A stretch of 64,000 nucleotides of DNA from UBA1309 sp047605645 (GCA_047605645.1 JASGFJ010000010.1:51959-115958); one strand, 5' to 3'; positions 45,192 to 55,098 are shown, counted from the stretch's first letter. Numbers and translations: made by a program. The notes: generated by a model from the sequence alone, not told the origin.

Positions 45192-46340
45192 ATGAAAAAT
45201 TTAGAACTTGTAAAATCGACTTTTAAAGAAAAATTTGAAACAGAGGGTGACCTTTATTTCTCTCCGGGACGTATCAACCTGATTGGTGAGCACACCGATT
45301 ATAATGGTGGTTTCGTTCTTCCGGGAGCTGTGGATAAAGGGATGCTCATCGAAATAAAACCTAACGGAACAGATAAAGTCCGTGCTTATTCTATCGATTT
45401 ACAGGAATATTCGGAGTTCGGATTGAACGAAGAAGATAAACCAGCTGAAGGTTGGGCTAAGTACATTTTCGGTGTTGTTCGCGAGTTAGCAAAACGTGGC
45501 GGTAAAGCAGGTGGTTTTGACACAGTATTCACCGGTGATGTGCCTTTGGGTGCCGGAATGTCGTCTTCTGCCGCTCTTGAAAGTGCGTATGCCTATGCGT
45601 TGAACGATATCTATAAAATGGGTATTGATAAAAAAGAATTGGTGAAGGTCGGACAAATGACAGAGCACAACTATGTGGGTGTGAACTGTGGTATTATGGA
45701 TCAATTTGCTTCTATCTTTGGAAAAGAAGGTCATTTGATAAAACTTGATTGTTCCAATATGGAATTTGAATATGTTCCGTTCAACCCCAAAGGATACAAA
45801 GTCGTTTTGCTTGACTCTGTGGTTAAACATGCGTTGGTCGGATCTCCTTATAATGAACGTCGTCTTTCATGCGAACGTGTCGCCAAGGAATTGAACACTA
45901 AATTTCCGGAAGTAGAATTTGTTTGTCAAGCTAATTTTGACCAACTGAATGCCGTGAAAAATTTGGTTGATCCTGTCGACTTCAAACGTGCTGAATACGC
46001 TGTTGGTGAAGCAGAACGTTTGAGAACGGCTTGCCAAGCCATGACTGACGGAGACTTTGAAACTGTCGGAAAAATGATGTATGGAACACATTGGGGAATG
46101 AGCAAACTTTACGAAGTTAGCTGTGAAGAACTTGACTTCCTCGCCACCCTTGCAGAAGAAGCCGGAGTATCCGGAAGCCGAATCATGGGAGGTGGTTTTG
46201 GTGGTTGTACAATTAATATTGTGAAAGAAGAACTTTATGATGGTTTTATCGCAAAAGCCAAAAAAGAGTTTGCTGCCAAATACGGACATGAACCCAAAGT
46301 GTATGATGTCGTAATCGGCAATGGTTCCAGAAAACTATAA
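45192..46340 (+). CDS. galK: Galactokinase
   Basis: 382 residues, GHMP kinase. The galactokinase signature is GRINLIGEHTDYNGGFVLP, the ATP-binding motif is PLGAGMSSSAALESA, and the third motif is GGGFGGCTINIV. It phosphorylates alpha-galactose to galactose-1-phosphate, the step after GalM. galT and galE are not in this window. Confidence 0.97.
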   Translation: MKNLELVKSTFKEKFETEGDLYFSPGRINLIGEHTDYNGGFVLPGAVDKGMLIEIKPNGTDKVRAYSIDLQEYSEFGLNEEDKPAEGWAKYIFGVVRELAKRGGKAGGFDTVFTGDVPLGAGMSSSAALESAYAYALNDIYKMGIDKKELVKVGQMTEHNYVGVNCGIMDQFASIFGKEGHLIKLDCSNMEFEYVPFNPKGYKVVLLDSVVKHALVGSPYNERRLSCERVAKELNTKFPEVEFVCQANFDQLNAVKNLVDPVDFKRAEYAVGEAERLRTACQAMTDGDFETVGKMMYGTHWGMSKLYEVSCEELDFLATLAEEAGVSGSRIMGGGFGGCTINIVKEELYDGFIAKAKKEFAAKYGHEPKVYDVVIGNGSRKL

Positions 46341-46362
46341 ATAAATATTTATTAACAAGATA

Positions 46363-46412
46363 AAGGTGTCTCTTGGGTAGATTTATTTGCTTCTGAGGCA
46401 CTTTATTTTATC
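46363..46412 (+). terminator. Terminator after galK
   Basis: GTGTCTC (46365-46371) pairs with GAGGCAC (about 46394-46400, one G-T pair), then TTTATTTTATC. Confidence 0.6.
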
Positions 46413-46421
46413 TTTTTACTT

Positions 46422-47111
46422 ATGAATGCATTTTATACCGGATACGATAGATTTTATGTTTCTGTAGATTGTGTCTGTTTAGGATTTAAGGATAGCAATT
46501 TATATACCCTGATTACCAAGCGAAAATTTGAACCGTTGATTGGACAGGACTCTCTGATGGGAGGTTTTGTTAATTCTGATGAGAATATCAATGAAGCAGC
46601 TACCCGTATTGTTTCAGAATATACCGGAATTGAGGGAATGTATTTGGAACAGATTGGAGCTTATGGTGAAATTGGACGTGATATCGGCGAGCGGGTTGTC
46701 TCTATCGGATATTATGCGTTAATCGATATGGAGTTATTCGACGAAGGACTCTATGAAGTCCATGATACACGTTGGCAGAATATCAATGAAATAAATAAAT
46801 TAATTTTCGACCATAAGAAAATATTGAAGGATGCTGTTGAAATAGTCAGAAAAAAAGCAGCAAACCGCCCGATAGGTTTTAATCTCTTACCCGAGAAATT
46901 TACCTTGCCTCAGCTACAGCTACTGTATGAAGCAATTTACAATACAACGCTTGACAAACGAAACTTTCGAAAAAAGATTCTTGACATGGATATTTTGGAG
47001 AAACAGGAGGATAAAGACAAAAGCTCTTCAAAAAGAGGTGCTTTTTATTATAAATTCAACAAAGAAAAATACGATTTACTGCTCGAAAAAGGGGATTATT
47101 TTTCTTTATAG
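46422..47111 (+). CDS. Nudix-domain transcriptional regulator (NrtR/AraR-like)
   Basis: 229 residues. N-terminal Nudix-like domain (about 10-140) with a degenerate Nudix box: the segment GGFVNSDENINEAATRIVSE has no REUXEE core, so it is likely a ligand sensor rather than a hydrolase. The C-terminal part (about 155-229), with LPQLQLLYEAIYNTTLDKRN then FRKKILDMDILE, is the winged helix seen in NrtR-type regulators. The Bacteroides arabinose regulator AraR has this layout. Next to galK, it may sense a galactose-pathway metabolite; that is inference. Confidence 0.82.
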   Translation: MNAFYTGYDRFYVSVDCVCLGFKDSNLYTLITKRKFEPLIGQDSLMGGFVNSDENINEAATRIVSEYTGIEGMYLEQIGAYGEIGRDIGERVVSIGYYALIDMELFDEGLYEVHDTRWQNINEINKLIFDHKKILKDAVEIVRKKAANRPIGFNLLPEKFTLPQLQLLYEAIYNTTLDKRNFRKKILDMDILEKQEDKDKSSSKRGAFYYKFNKEKYDLLLEKGDYFSL

Positions 47112-47118
47112 GATACAC

Positions 47119-47165
47119 CTGCCGACATATTATCTATTCAATCGTTTTTTCTGTCGGCAGATTGT
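47119..47165 (+). terminator. Hairpin after the Nudix regulator
   Basis: CTGCCGACA (47119-47127) pairs with TGTCGGCAG (47152-47160), tail ATTGTTTG. It separates converging genes. Confidence 0.55.
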
Positions 47166-47264
47166 TTGTTAGTGTATTCCCTTCCTGTTTTGTAAATTAT
47201 TGACAGGAGGCACTGAATACATTCTTTTTCAACACGAGATAAGTTGTAGCTATTTTTTTCTTAA

Positions 47265-47984
47265 TTACTTTAATTCGAATCGCACTAAAATACTACTGAC
47301 GATTTTAATTTTTTCAAATTCGATATCCGAAGCGGAGTCACTTCCTGAATCGGACGAAAAATTTCCGATTTTTACATTGATGCCTGATAATTTCCCTTTT
47401 ATATTGTTTGCGGTGAGCAATGGGTTCAGATTGTCTGCTTCCTGAATGTACAGCGCTTTGCCAATGTTTTGATTGATGGCGACAGCCAACATATCGGCTT
47501 TCTCTTTTGCTGCTTTTATTGCATTGATTTTTACTTCTTTTCTATATTGTTCAATTTTTGAATGTTCCTCATTTATAATGGATACATTCGAAATTCCTAA
47601 GTTTTGGAATTCAAAAAAAACTTTTTGTAATATTTTCGTATCATGCACGATTAGCTGGTATTGTTTCGTCAAAGATATATTTGATTTTAACCAATATGAT
47701 TTCATATTACTGGTAAAGTCCTGAAGAGATAAGTCTTTTTTTATATCGATTCCTATTTCAGATAATTTATTCGTCATTCTCTGCTCTATTTCGGGAAGAG
47801 CTAATTTGTCCTTATTGTCTTTGTCACTTAAAATAATTTTCAGATAAATCATATCGGGTATTATTTCCATTTCTGCTTTACCTGTGACCTCGATATAGTT
47901 TTGATCTATAAAGTTTTTTTCTCCGTTTTGAGCAAATCCCATTGTTGTAATGCTCAAAAATAGCCCGATAATTAGTTTTTTCAT
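47265..47984 (-). CDS. SIMPL-domain (DUF541) periplasmic protein
   Basis: 239 residues with a signal peptide (MKKLIIGLFLSITTMGFAQ), then IEVTGKAEMEIIPDMIYLKI, the conserved first strand of SIMPL/DUF541, and the later KAKADMLA-like helix INAIKAAKEKADMLAVAIN. Exported, function unknown; family members have been linked to oxidative-stress and signalling phenotypes in other bacteria. Monocistronic, convergent with the Nudix gene. Confidence 0.85.
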   Translation of the reverse strand: MKKLIIGLFLSITTMGFAQNGEKNFIDQNYIEVTGKAEMEIIPDMIYLKIILSDKDNKDKLALPEIEQRMTNKLSEIGIDIKKDLSLQDFTSNMKSYWLKSNISLTKQYQLIVHDTKILQKVFFEFQNLGISNVSIINEEHSKIEQYRKEVKINAIKAAKEKADMLAVAINQNIGKALYIQEADNLNPLLTANNIKGKLSGINVKIGNFSSDSGSDSASDIEFEKIKIVSSILVRFELK

Positions 47985-48165
47985 TTTGTTTGATTTTAAA
48001 GAATAATGGACAAGTTCATGTTTTTATGATAAAAGGCTGGAAGCTTGATAGACGTATTTTTCTGATTATTTGTGCCTTATGTGTTGGATGGATTTTTGTT
48101 TTGTCTGTTTCTGATGATCAAATAGTATATTCTCTTATTCAATCCGAGTTATATGGAAGTTGTTC

Positions 48166-48768
48166 TTATTCAACCTTGAAAGTGTCGTTTTTCCGGTATT
48201 CTATCCAATTGTATTCAATATCCTTTGCTATCTTTTTGGCGAATTCTTTTCCGTGTACGTCACTAATAAAACCTAAAGCCATATCTGTTCCGGCGCTTAC
48301 TCCGGCAGATGTATAATATTTTCCATCGACAGTCCAACGGTCATTTTTCACCCAGTTCACTTTGTCTTCGAGTGATGCAACCCATGTAAAAGCTTTTTTG
48401 TTGGTTGTTGCCGATCTATTGTCGAGTAATCCGGTTTTTGCTAATAATGCACTTCCGGTGCAAACAGTCAGTACATAGTTGCTTTGCATACTTACTTGTG
48501 TGATTGCATTCAGTAATTCGGTATTGTGTACTTCCACTCTTGTACCTAATCCTCCCGGAATTAGAAGAATCTCTAAGGCGTGTCTGAGTTTTTGAATGCT
48601 TTCGGTTTGAATGGCTACATGATGCTTGTTTGTAACTATTCCACCGTTCAGAGAATAAAATCCAATGGAATATAAATCGGCTAATCTTCCAAAAATTTCG
48701 ACAGGCCCGAAGACATCTAAGGTTTCGAAATCTTCAAATAATAAAATAGCTACATTTGCTTGATTCAT
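48166..48768 (-). CDS. DJ-1/PfpI family protein
   Basis: 200 residues, class I glutamine amidotransferase-like fold. The nucleophile elbow is TVCTGSALLAKTGLLDN with Cys103, and the partner acidic residue is Glu24 in DVFGPVEIFG. It is closest to the PfpI_2/isonitrile hydratase-like branch that also supplies the sensor half of some AraC regulators, but no DNA-binding domain is fused. Cytosolic; substrate unknown. Confidence 0.85.
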   Translation of the reverse strand: MNQANVAILLFEDFETLDVFGPVEIFGRLADLYSIGFYSLNGGIVTNKHHVAIQTESIQKLRHALEILLIPGGLGTRVEVHNTELLNAITQVSMQSNYVLTVCTGSALLAKTGLLDNRSATTNKKAFTWVASLEDKVNWVKNDRWTVDGKYYTSAGVSAGTDMALGFISDVHGKEFAKKIAKDIEYNWIEYRKNDTFKVE

Positions 48769-48900
48769 AAAGCTTTTATCTTTTTATGCGTTTGTAAAAC
48801 AGAAGTATTTACACCCAATTCTTTATTGAATCCGGTTTCAGGAGTGGGAGAGACTGATAAACTGCTTCTTGATAAGGAATAACCTTCCGACTCCGCTAAA

Positions 48901-49671
48901 TTACAGGGCAAACATGCGTTTCGCATTTTCATTGGTTATCCTGGCAACCTCTTCGGGGCTTGTTTCAAACACCTCTGCAAGCTTTTCTACAATCAGAGTG
49001 CAGTAGGCCGGTTCGTTGCGTTTTCCGCGGAAAGGAGCCGGTGTGAGATAAGGAGCATCGGTTTCAATGACAAGGCGGGTTAGGTCTCCGTGTTTTAGTA
49101 CCTCTCTCAATCCCGAGTTTTTGAATGTAACTACTCCGTTGATGCCAATCATGAGATTTGGAACAGACATAATTTCCCGCAGTTCATCAACATTTCCCCC
49201 AAAGCTGTGCATTACTCCGCGCAGCTGGGAATCATAAGTTTCGCTGATACAGTCCATTGTTTCACGGTGAGCATCCCGCGCGTGGATAGAAACAGGTAAC
49301 TTCATTTCTTTGGCCCAGCCAAGTTGTTCTTTAAAGGCTGCTTTCTGTTCTTCGGCAAATGTTTTATCCCAATAAAGGTCCATCCCTATTTCGCCGACTC
49401 CCCAATAGTTTCGCTTGATGAATAACGATTTCATTTGCATCAAAACCTCTTGCCAGTCGCTTCCTACTTCTGTGGGGTGCAACCCCATCATCGGCAGGCA
49501 GGTTTCGGGAAATAAATCAGCCGTATGGTGTAGTCTTTCGATTGATGCCGGATCAACATTGGGCATCAAGATCCGGTTTATTCCCTTGTTTCTTGCTCTT
49601 TCGATGACAAGCGCAATATCATCATCAAACTCTTCTGCGTAAATATGTGAGTGTGTATCAATTATATTCAT
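48901..49671 (-). CDS. TatD family metal-dependent hydrolase
   Basis: 256 residues from ATG at 49671 (MNIIDTHSHIYAEEFDDD); an in-frame ATG 21 bases upstream would add MNEKLKR. TIM-barrel with metal ligands in DTHSH, the Glu of WGVGEIGMDLYWD, His in SIHARDAHRETMD and VMHSFGG, and the terminal Asp of LVIETDAPYLTP. TatD proteins are Mg2+-dependent 3'-5' DNases or RNases in the cytosol. Its start overlaps the end of the upstream gene by 14 bp. Confidence 0.93.
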   Translation of the reverse strand: MNIIDTHSHIYAEEFDDDIALVIERARNKGINRILMPNVDPASIERLHHTADLFPETCLPMMGLHPTEVGSDWQEVLMQMKSLFIKRNYWGVGEIGMDLYWDKTFAEEQKAAFKEQLGWAKEMKLPVSIHARDAHRETMDCISETYDSQLRGVMHSFGGNVDELREIMSVPNLMIGINGVVTFKNSGLREVLKHGDLTRLVIETDAPYLTPAPFRGKRNEPAYCTLIVEKLAEVFETSPEEVARITNENAKRMFAL

Positions 49672-50368
49672 TCGTTTCAACTTTTCGTTCATTCTTGCGG
49701 AGATAATAAACCACTCCCCATTTCTTACACTCTTTTATGTGTTCGTCGGGGTTCAGTTCGGCAAAATGATTCTCTATATGATTCCACAAGGTCTGAATCC
49801 GTTTATCTATCTCAGTTCGTTTCGTTTTCAGCTTTTCCTGATGTGTATTTGTTGTTTCCTGATAGAGTTTGTAGGAAAAACACACTTCCTTGAATTGAGA
49901 ATAAAGTACGTTTACACGAGCAATCGACGGATTATAGAGCGGAGCTCCGCCTTGTAGCTTTCGGAGATTTTCGCCCGAAATAATTCGTTCGCCCCATTCC
50001 AGAATATGTTCGTTGCTCGTCATTTCCGGAACCAGATTCGAATCAATATCTAATCCGTAAAGGGGTTTCAACTCTTTCTTTATCTCCTTTCGAATCACGG
50101 CCAAATTGAGTACCTGAATGAAATGGGAGATATAGAGTTTCGCTTCTTTAAACAGCTTCTGGTATTTTTTGCTCGCAGTGACCTGCATACGTAAAGCGTC
50201 GTTGTAATGTTTATATAGCCGTTCAAATTCAGCGAGTTCCGATTGCAGCAGAGGCACATTTATTTCGTGGAAAATATGTTCATCCTTTTGAGACTGCAAT
50301 TGTTTGAGTGCAGTCTGTATAGCGCGAATACGCCCGGCATCGGTGTTGGGTAATCTGCGATAAGGCAT
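49658..50368 (-). CDS. Conserved hypothetical protein linked to tatD
   Basis: 236 residues, strongly helical and charged. I do not recognise a named domain. Landmarks are the start MPYRRLPNTDAGRIRAIQTA, two likely coiled-coil stretches (about 35-95 and 165-205), and a Lys/Glu-rich C-terminus ending KVETNEYN. No signal or membrane segment. It overlaps tatD by 14 bp and follows the polyprenyl synthase by 6 bp, so the three probably form one operon. Function unknown. Confidence 0.7.
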   Translation of the reverse strand: MPYRRLPNTDAGRIRAIQTALKQLQSQKDEHIFHEINVPLLQSELAEFERLYKHYNDALRMQVTASKKYQKLFKEAKLYISHFIQVLNLAVIRKEIKKELKPLYGLDIDSNLVPEMTSNEHILEWGERIISGENLRKLQGGAPLYNPSIARVNVLYSQFKEVCFSYKLYQETTNTHQEKLKTKRTEIDKRIQTLWNHIENHFAELNPDEHIKECKKWGVVYYLRKNERKVETNEYN

Positions 50369-50374
50369 ATTGTC

Positions 50375-51343
50375 TTAGGAGTTTCGGGTACTGAGCTCTG
50401 ATGCGATATTCAGAAGTGTTTGTTTGTTTGCTTCTGGCACATTAATTTTCCGAAGGCATTCCAAGGCTTTCTGATAATAGCTTTCAATCCGTGCTTCGGC
50501 AAGCTTTTTAAGACCAAGCTCGTCATAGATGGCGGTCACAGCTTTTACTTTTTCTTCTCTGTCGAATGTTTCTTTTCGAATCCACTCCTGTAATTCTTGA
50601 TGAGTGGAATCGGCTTTTAATGCATTAATCAATAGGAATGTCTTTTTGTTGGAGGTGATATCTCCTCCAATATTTTTACCGAAGGTATCGGGGTTGCCAT
50701 ACACATCCAGCAAATCGTCTTTAAGTTGGAATGCAAGTCCTATATTGATTCCGAAATCGTAAATAAGAGAAGCATTCTCAGTAGATGCTTCTGCTATAAT
50801 GGCTCCTGAGCGAAGTGCGCATCCCAGTAATACAGCCGTTTTGAGACGAATCATTTCGATGTATTCATCTTCCGAAACATCTTCGCGGGTTTCAAATTCC
50901 ATGTCGTATTGTTGTCCGCAACATATCTCGGTAGCCGTGCGACTAAAAAGCTGAAGCAATTCCTTTAAGTATTTAGTTTCATTTTTAGCCATCAGATGGT
51001 AGGACTCAATCAACATTGCGTCGCCCGAAAGAACTGCTGTATTGTCGTTCCACTTTTTATGAACGGTTGCTTTTCCACGTCGGATATCAGCTTTGTCCAT
51101 CAAATCATCGTGCAGGAGAGTAAAATTATGAAAAACTTCAATAGCCAAAGCAGCAGGCAAAGCCTTTTTGCAGTCTGCGCCAAACATCTCGCAGCCCAAC
51201 AAAGCGAGCACCGGACGGATGCGTTTGCCGCCAAGCGAGAGAATGTAGGTGATCGGTTCGAAAAGAGATTGGGGAGGAGTATTAAAATGAAGTGCATTTA
51301 CTTCTTTATTGACAAGGGACAGAATAGTTTCTATTGAATTCAT
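50375..51343 (-). CDS. Trans-isoprenyl diphosphate synthase
   Basis: 322 residues from ATG at 51343 (MNSIETILSLVNKEVNALHF). The first Asp-rich motif is DDLMD (79-83) in LLHDDLMDKADIRRGKAT, the second is LKDDLLDVYG, with GGDITSNKKTFL after it. It chains isopentenyl diphosphate into a polyprenyl diphosphate, probably the octaprenyl/menaquinone side chain, but chain length cannot be read with confidence. Divergent from the pentapeptide gene. Confidence 0.92.
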   Translation of the reverse strand: MNSIETILSLVNKEVNALHFNTPPQSLFEPITYILSLGGKRIRPVLALLGCEMFGADCKKALPAALAIEVFHNFTLLHDDLMDKADIRRGKATVHKKWNDNTAVLSGDAMLIESYHLMAKNETKYLKELLQLFSRTATEICCGQQYDMEFETREDVSEDEYIEMIRLKTAVLLGCALRSGAIIAEASTENASLIYDFGINIGLAFQLKDDLLDVYGNPDTFGKNIGGDITSNKKTFLLINALKADSTHQELQEWIRKETFDREEKVKAVTAIYDELGLKKLAEARIESYYQKALECLRKINVPEANKQTLLNIASELSTRNS

Positions 51344-51541
51344 TTGTTTTGCTTTTTCAATGATGCGTTTTGCAAAAATAAGTTTTTTCGGCTTGCCATC
51401 CATGCAGACCGGGCGCAAATTTCCGAAGAGGAGGAAATTCATTCTTATTTTTATAAGGGAATCATCTTTTTGAATGAAAATCAATTAAAATTTAGAAATC
51501 TCTGCATGAAATTTTCTAAATTTACAATCAAAAATAAGAAG

Positions 51542-52111
51542 ATGTCATATTTCCACGAAGAAAATTTCTCCCGAAAAGATTTTTCATCTGAGATGTTTCC
51601 AAAAGGTCACTACGAAGGATGTTTGTTTGAACAGTGTAATTTTCACGAATCAGGCCTTTCGGGTGTGATTTTCATGGATTGTCAGTTTGATAATTGCAAC
51701 CTGAGTTTAGTGAATCTGCAGCAGACTTCTTTTCAGAACGTGTCTTTTTTGTCGTGTAAAATGATAGGAACAGATTTTTCCGTATGTAATTTATTTGGGC
51801 TTTCATTCTCGTTTCATGATTGCCTGCTCGAAAATGCTTCTTTTTATAAGTTGAAATTAAAGAAAATTATTTTCGAAAAATGTCGTCTTCTCGAGGCTGA
51901 TTTTGCAGAATCTGATTTAGCAGAATCTGTTTTTGACGGATGTGATCTCTCAGGAGCTATTTTTGACAGAACCATTTTGAAAAAAGCGGATTTCAGAACT
52001 TCACAGGCTTACACGATTGACCCCGAAACAAACCGTATTGAGAAAGCAAAATTTTCATTGCAGGGATTACCTGGTTTGCTTGATAAGTATAAAATATTGA
52101 TCCAGAGATAA
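51542..52111 (+). CDS. Pentapeptide repeat protein
   Basis: 189 residues from ATG at 51542 (MSYFHEENFSRKDF); an ATG 36 bases earlier is possible, but a near -7 sequence (TAAATTTA, about 51517) lies inside that extension. Repeats of A(D/N)LXX type with aromatic centres run from about residue 20 to 165 (for example CLFEQCNF, LLEADFAESDLAESVFDGCD). The fold is a right-handed quadrilateral helix as in Qnr/MfpA proteins, which mimic DNA and guard gyrase. Whether this one does so is unknown. Confidence 0.85.
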   Translation: MSYFHEENFSRKDFSSEMFPKGHYEGCLFEQCNFHESGLSGVIFMDCQFDNCNLSLVNLQQTSFQNVSFLSCKMIGTDFSVCNLFGLSFSFHDCLLENASFYKLKLKKIIFEKCRLLEADFAESDLAESVFDGCDLSGAIFDRTILKKADFRTSQAYTIDPETNRIEKAKFSLQGLPGLLDKYKILIQR

Positions 52112-52148
52112 ATAATGAATATGTTTATTATAAACCAAACTGTTTTGT

Positions 52149-55073
52149 ATGATTAAAAAATTATGCTTTTTATTTGCTTTTGTGATGATTGCTGCCGCTT
52201 CGATGGCTCAGGCCTACGAGTGGAAAGAAGCAAAAAGCAATGGATATACTTATAAGTATGTCACTAATGACCCTACACACACACGTTTCTACACTTTGAA
52301 GAACGGGTTGACTGTGATTCTTAGTCCGACAGACAAAGAACCTCGGATTCAGGCTTTTGTGGCTGTGAAAGCAGGTAGTAAAACAGATCCGGCTACAAAC
52401 ACCGGATTGGCTCATTATCTGGAGCACATGATGTTCAAAGGGACAGATAAGTACGGGTCTTTAGACTGGAGCAAGGAAAAACCTCAGTTGGACAAAATTG
52501 ACGAGTTGTATGAAATGTATAACAAAACAACCGATGATGCGAAACGAAAAGCGATCTATCACCAGATTGATTCTGTGTCGGGAGTGGCAAGCCAGTATGC
52601 TATTGCCAACGAATACGACAAAATGGTAGGGGCGATGGGATCGCAGGGAACAAATGCGTTTACTTCGTTTGAAGAAACGGTTTACACTGATGATGTTCCA
52701 TCCAGTTCGCTTGATAAATACCTGACGGTGCAGGCCGAACGTTTCCGTCATCCTGTACTTCGTCTTTTCCACACAGAGTTGGAAGCGGTGTATGAAGAGA
52801 AAAACAGAGGATTGGACAATGACAATACGCAAGTATTTGAAGCTTTGTTTTCCGGTTTGTTCCAAAAACACAATTATGGCCTTCAGACCACTATTGGAAC
52901 CATTGAGCATCTAAAGAATCCGTCACTTGTTCAAATTCGAAAATACTACAATACGTATTATGTACCTAACAATATGGGAATTGTTCTTTCCGGAGATTTC
53001 AATCCGGATGAGACGATTGCACGTATTGATCAGATGTTCTCTTATATGCAGGAAAAGGCTGTTCCTAAGTACATTTTTGAGAAAGAAACGCCCCTCACTC
53101 AGCCTATTGTGAAAGAAATTGTGGGGCCTGATGCTGAAAGCCTGACAATGGGATTTCGCCTTCCGGGAACAAAAGACAAGGATGTCTTGTTGGCTGATTT
53201 AGTAGGCTCAATTCTGACCAATGGTAAAGCGGGTTTACTGGATCTTAATTTGGTGAAGAAACAGAAATTGCTGCGTGCATCGGCCAGTGCATTTGCTTTG
53301 ATCGATTACGGAGTACTTTACCTGAACGCAGCTCCGACAAAAGGTCAGAGTCTTGAAGAGGTGAAAAGTCTGGTGCTCGAGCAAATTGAGAATCTTAAAA
53401 AGGGTAACTTCGACGATGACTTGATTCCTGCCATCGTTAACAACATGAAGAAGGAGAAAATACAACAGGATGAATCTTATTCTTCCAGAGCACAAGCTTT
53501 GATGGATGCATTCACTTCTGAAATAAACTGGCGTGATCAGGTTGCTTATGTAAATAATCTTTCGAAGATTACGAAAGCTGAAGTGGTGGCTTTTGCTAAT
53601 AAGTATCTGGGAGATAACTATGTGGCTGTTTTTAAACGCAAAGGAGAAAGAAAAGATATCAAGAAGATTGATAAACCACAGATTACTCCTGTGCAAACCA
53701 ATGCCGACAAACAATCCGATTTTGTAAAAATGGTAAATAATATGCCTAGCACTACCATTCAACCGGTATTCCTTGATTATTCAAAGGATATACAAAAAGG
53801 ACAATTGGGCAAGGCACAAGTATTGTATGTTCAGAACAAAGACAATTCGATTTACCGTTTGCGCTATCGTTATACTATCGGAAGTTTAAATGACTTGAAG
53901 CTTCAGCTGGCCACTCAATATCTTCAATTTTTAGGTACGGACAGCAAGTCGTCTGAACAAATCTCTAAAGAATTTTACAAGATAGCATCCAGCTTCAAAG
54001 TGTCTGCCGGGGAGGAATATACAACTGTAACGATCGAAGGTTTACAGGAGAATTTCACAAAGGCTGTTGCTTTGTTTGAAGATTTGATGGCGCATCCCAA
54101 AGCCGATCAAGGTGCATTGGATGCCTTGAAGACACGTATATCGAAGGCTCGTGCTGATGCAAAACTGAACAAGCAGAATATTATGGCTGCGTTGACAAAT
54201 TATGCACAATATGGCTCTGATAATAAATTTAATTATACACTGAAAGATGCAGACCTAGCCAATCTGACAGCTGATGAGTTGGTGGGTAAATTGAAGGATT
54301 TGAATAAATACGAACAGACTGTGATTTATTACGGTCCTCTTTCTTTGACGGAGTTGACAAAGACTTTAACTCCCTTGCATGTTGTTCCTTCTTCATTTGC
54401 TGTAGCAGCTCCGGCGAAAGTATTTAATAAAGTGTTGCAGGATAAAAATAAAGTATATTTTGCCGACTACAACATGGTGCAGGCGGAAACACGTTGGGTG
54501 CGTAATTCTGCACAATTCGACCCCGCTAAATCGACAATGGTGAGTGTCTTTAATGAATATTTTGGAGGAAACATGGGAGCTATTGTGTTTCAGACGATTC
54601 GTGAAAGCAAAGCGTTGGCTTACAGTACGTACGCGTATTATTTAAGTCCGTCAAAGAAAGACGATCGGTATGGCTTCCTGGGATATGTTGGTACTCAGGC
54701 GGATAAGTTTACTGATGCCGTAGGGGCGATGAACGAATTGCTGAACAAGATTCCGGAACTTCCGGAGAATCTGGCTTTTGCAAAAGATGGTGTCAAGAAG
54801 TCTATTCAGACACAGCGTATTACTCAAGATAATATCATCTTTGACTATCTGGGTGCGCAACGTCTCGGGCTGGATTACGATATTCGTAAGGATATCTACA
54901 ACAATGTGGATAAAATTACGATGGATGATGTGAAAAAATTCCACGCTGCCGAACTTGCGGGAAAACCTTACACGTATGTGATTGTAGCTTCTGAAAATAA
55001 AGTTCCTGAATCAGAATCCGCTAAACTGGGTGAATTCAAGAAACTTTCATTGGAGGAACTGTTCGGATATTAA
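52149..55073 (+). CDS. M16 family metallopeptidase (pitrilysin type)
   Basis: 974 residues with a signal peptide (MIKKLCFLFAFVMIAAASMA), so exported to the periplasm. Two M16 halves: the first carries the inverted zinc motif HYLEH (His89, Glu92, His93) and the distal Glu in ELEAVYEEKNRGLD; the second, from about residue 530, is inactive-like. Degrades peptides, probably in the envelope. Starts 37 bp after the pentapeptide gene, but the two are functionally unrelated as far as seen. A terminator follows. Confidence 0.93.
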   Translation: MIKKLCFLFAFVMIAAASMAQAYEWKEAKSNGYTYKYVTNDPTHTRFYTLKNGLTVILSPTDKEPRIQAFVAVKAGSKTDPATNTGLAHYLEHMMFKGTDKYGSLDWSKEKPQLDKIDELYEMYNKTTDDAKRKAIYHQIDSVSGVASQYAIANEYDKMVGAMGSQGTNAFTSFEETVYTDDVPSSSLDKYLTVQAERFRHPVLRLFHTELEAVYEEKNRGLDNDNTQVFEALFSGLFQKHNYGLQTTIGTIEHLKNPSLVQIRKYYNTYYVPNNMGIVLSGDFNPDETIARIDQMFSYMQEKAVPKYIFEKETPLTQPIVKEIVGPDAESLTMGFRLPGTKDKDVLLADLVGSILTNGKAGLLDLNLVKKQKLLRASASAFALIDYGVLYLNAAPTKGQSLEEVKSLVLEQIENLKKGNFDDDLIPAIVNNMKKEKIQQDESYSSRAQALMDAFTSEINWRDQVAYVNNLSKITKAEVVAFANKYLGDNYVAVFKRKGERKDIKKIDKPQITPVQTNADKQSDFVKMVNNMPSTTIQPVFLDYSKDIQKGQLGKAQVLYVQNKDNSIYRLRYRYTIGSLNDLKLQLATQYLQFLGTDSKSSEQISKEFYKIASSFKVSAGEEYTTVTIEGLQENFTKAVALFEDLMAHPKADQGALDALKTRISKARADAKLNKQNIMAALTNYAQYGSDNKFNYTLKDADLANLTADELVGKLKDLNKYEQTVIYYGPLSLTELTKTLTPLHVVPSSFAVAAPAKVFNKVLQDKNKVYFADYNMVQAETRWVRNSAQFDPAKSTMVSVFNEYFGGNMGAIVFQTIRESKALAYSTYAYYLSPSKKDDRYGFLGYVGTQADKFTDAVGAMNELLNKIPELPENLAFAKDGVKKSIQTQRITQDNIIFDYLGAQRLGLDYDIRKDIYNNVDKITMDDVKKFHAAELAGKPYTYVIVASENKVPESESAKLGEFKKLSLEELFGY

Positions 55074-55098
55074 TATTCTTCCGGAAACAGATAAACCG

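Noticed and set aside
47990..48316. Plus-strand ORF opposite the DJ-1/PfpI gene
   Set aside because: Most of it is antisense to a well-supported gene, and its translation has no domain.
51344..51541. N-terminal extension of the pentapeptide protein
   Set aside because: It is mostly antisense to the prenyl synthase gene and lacks repeats.
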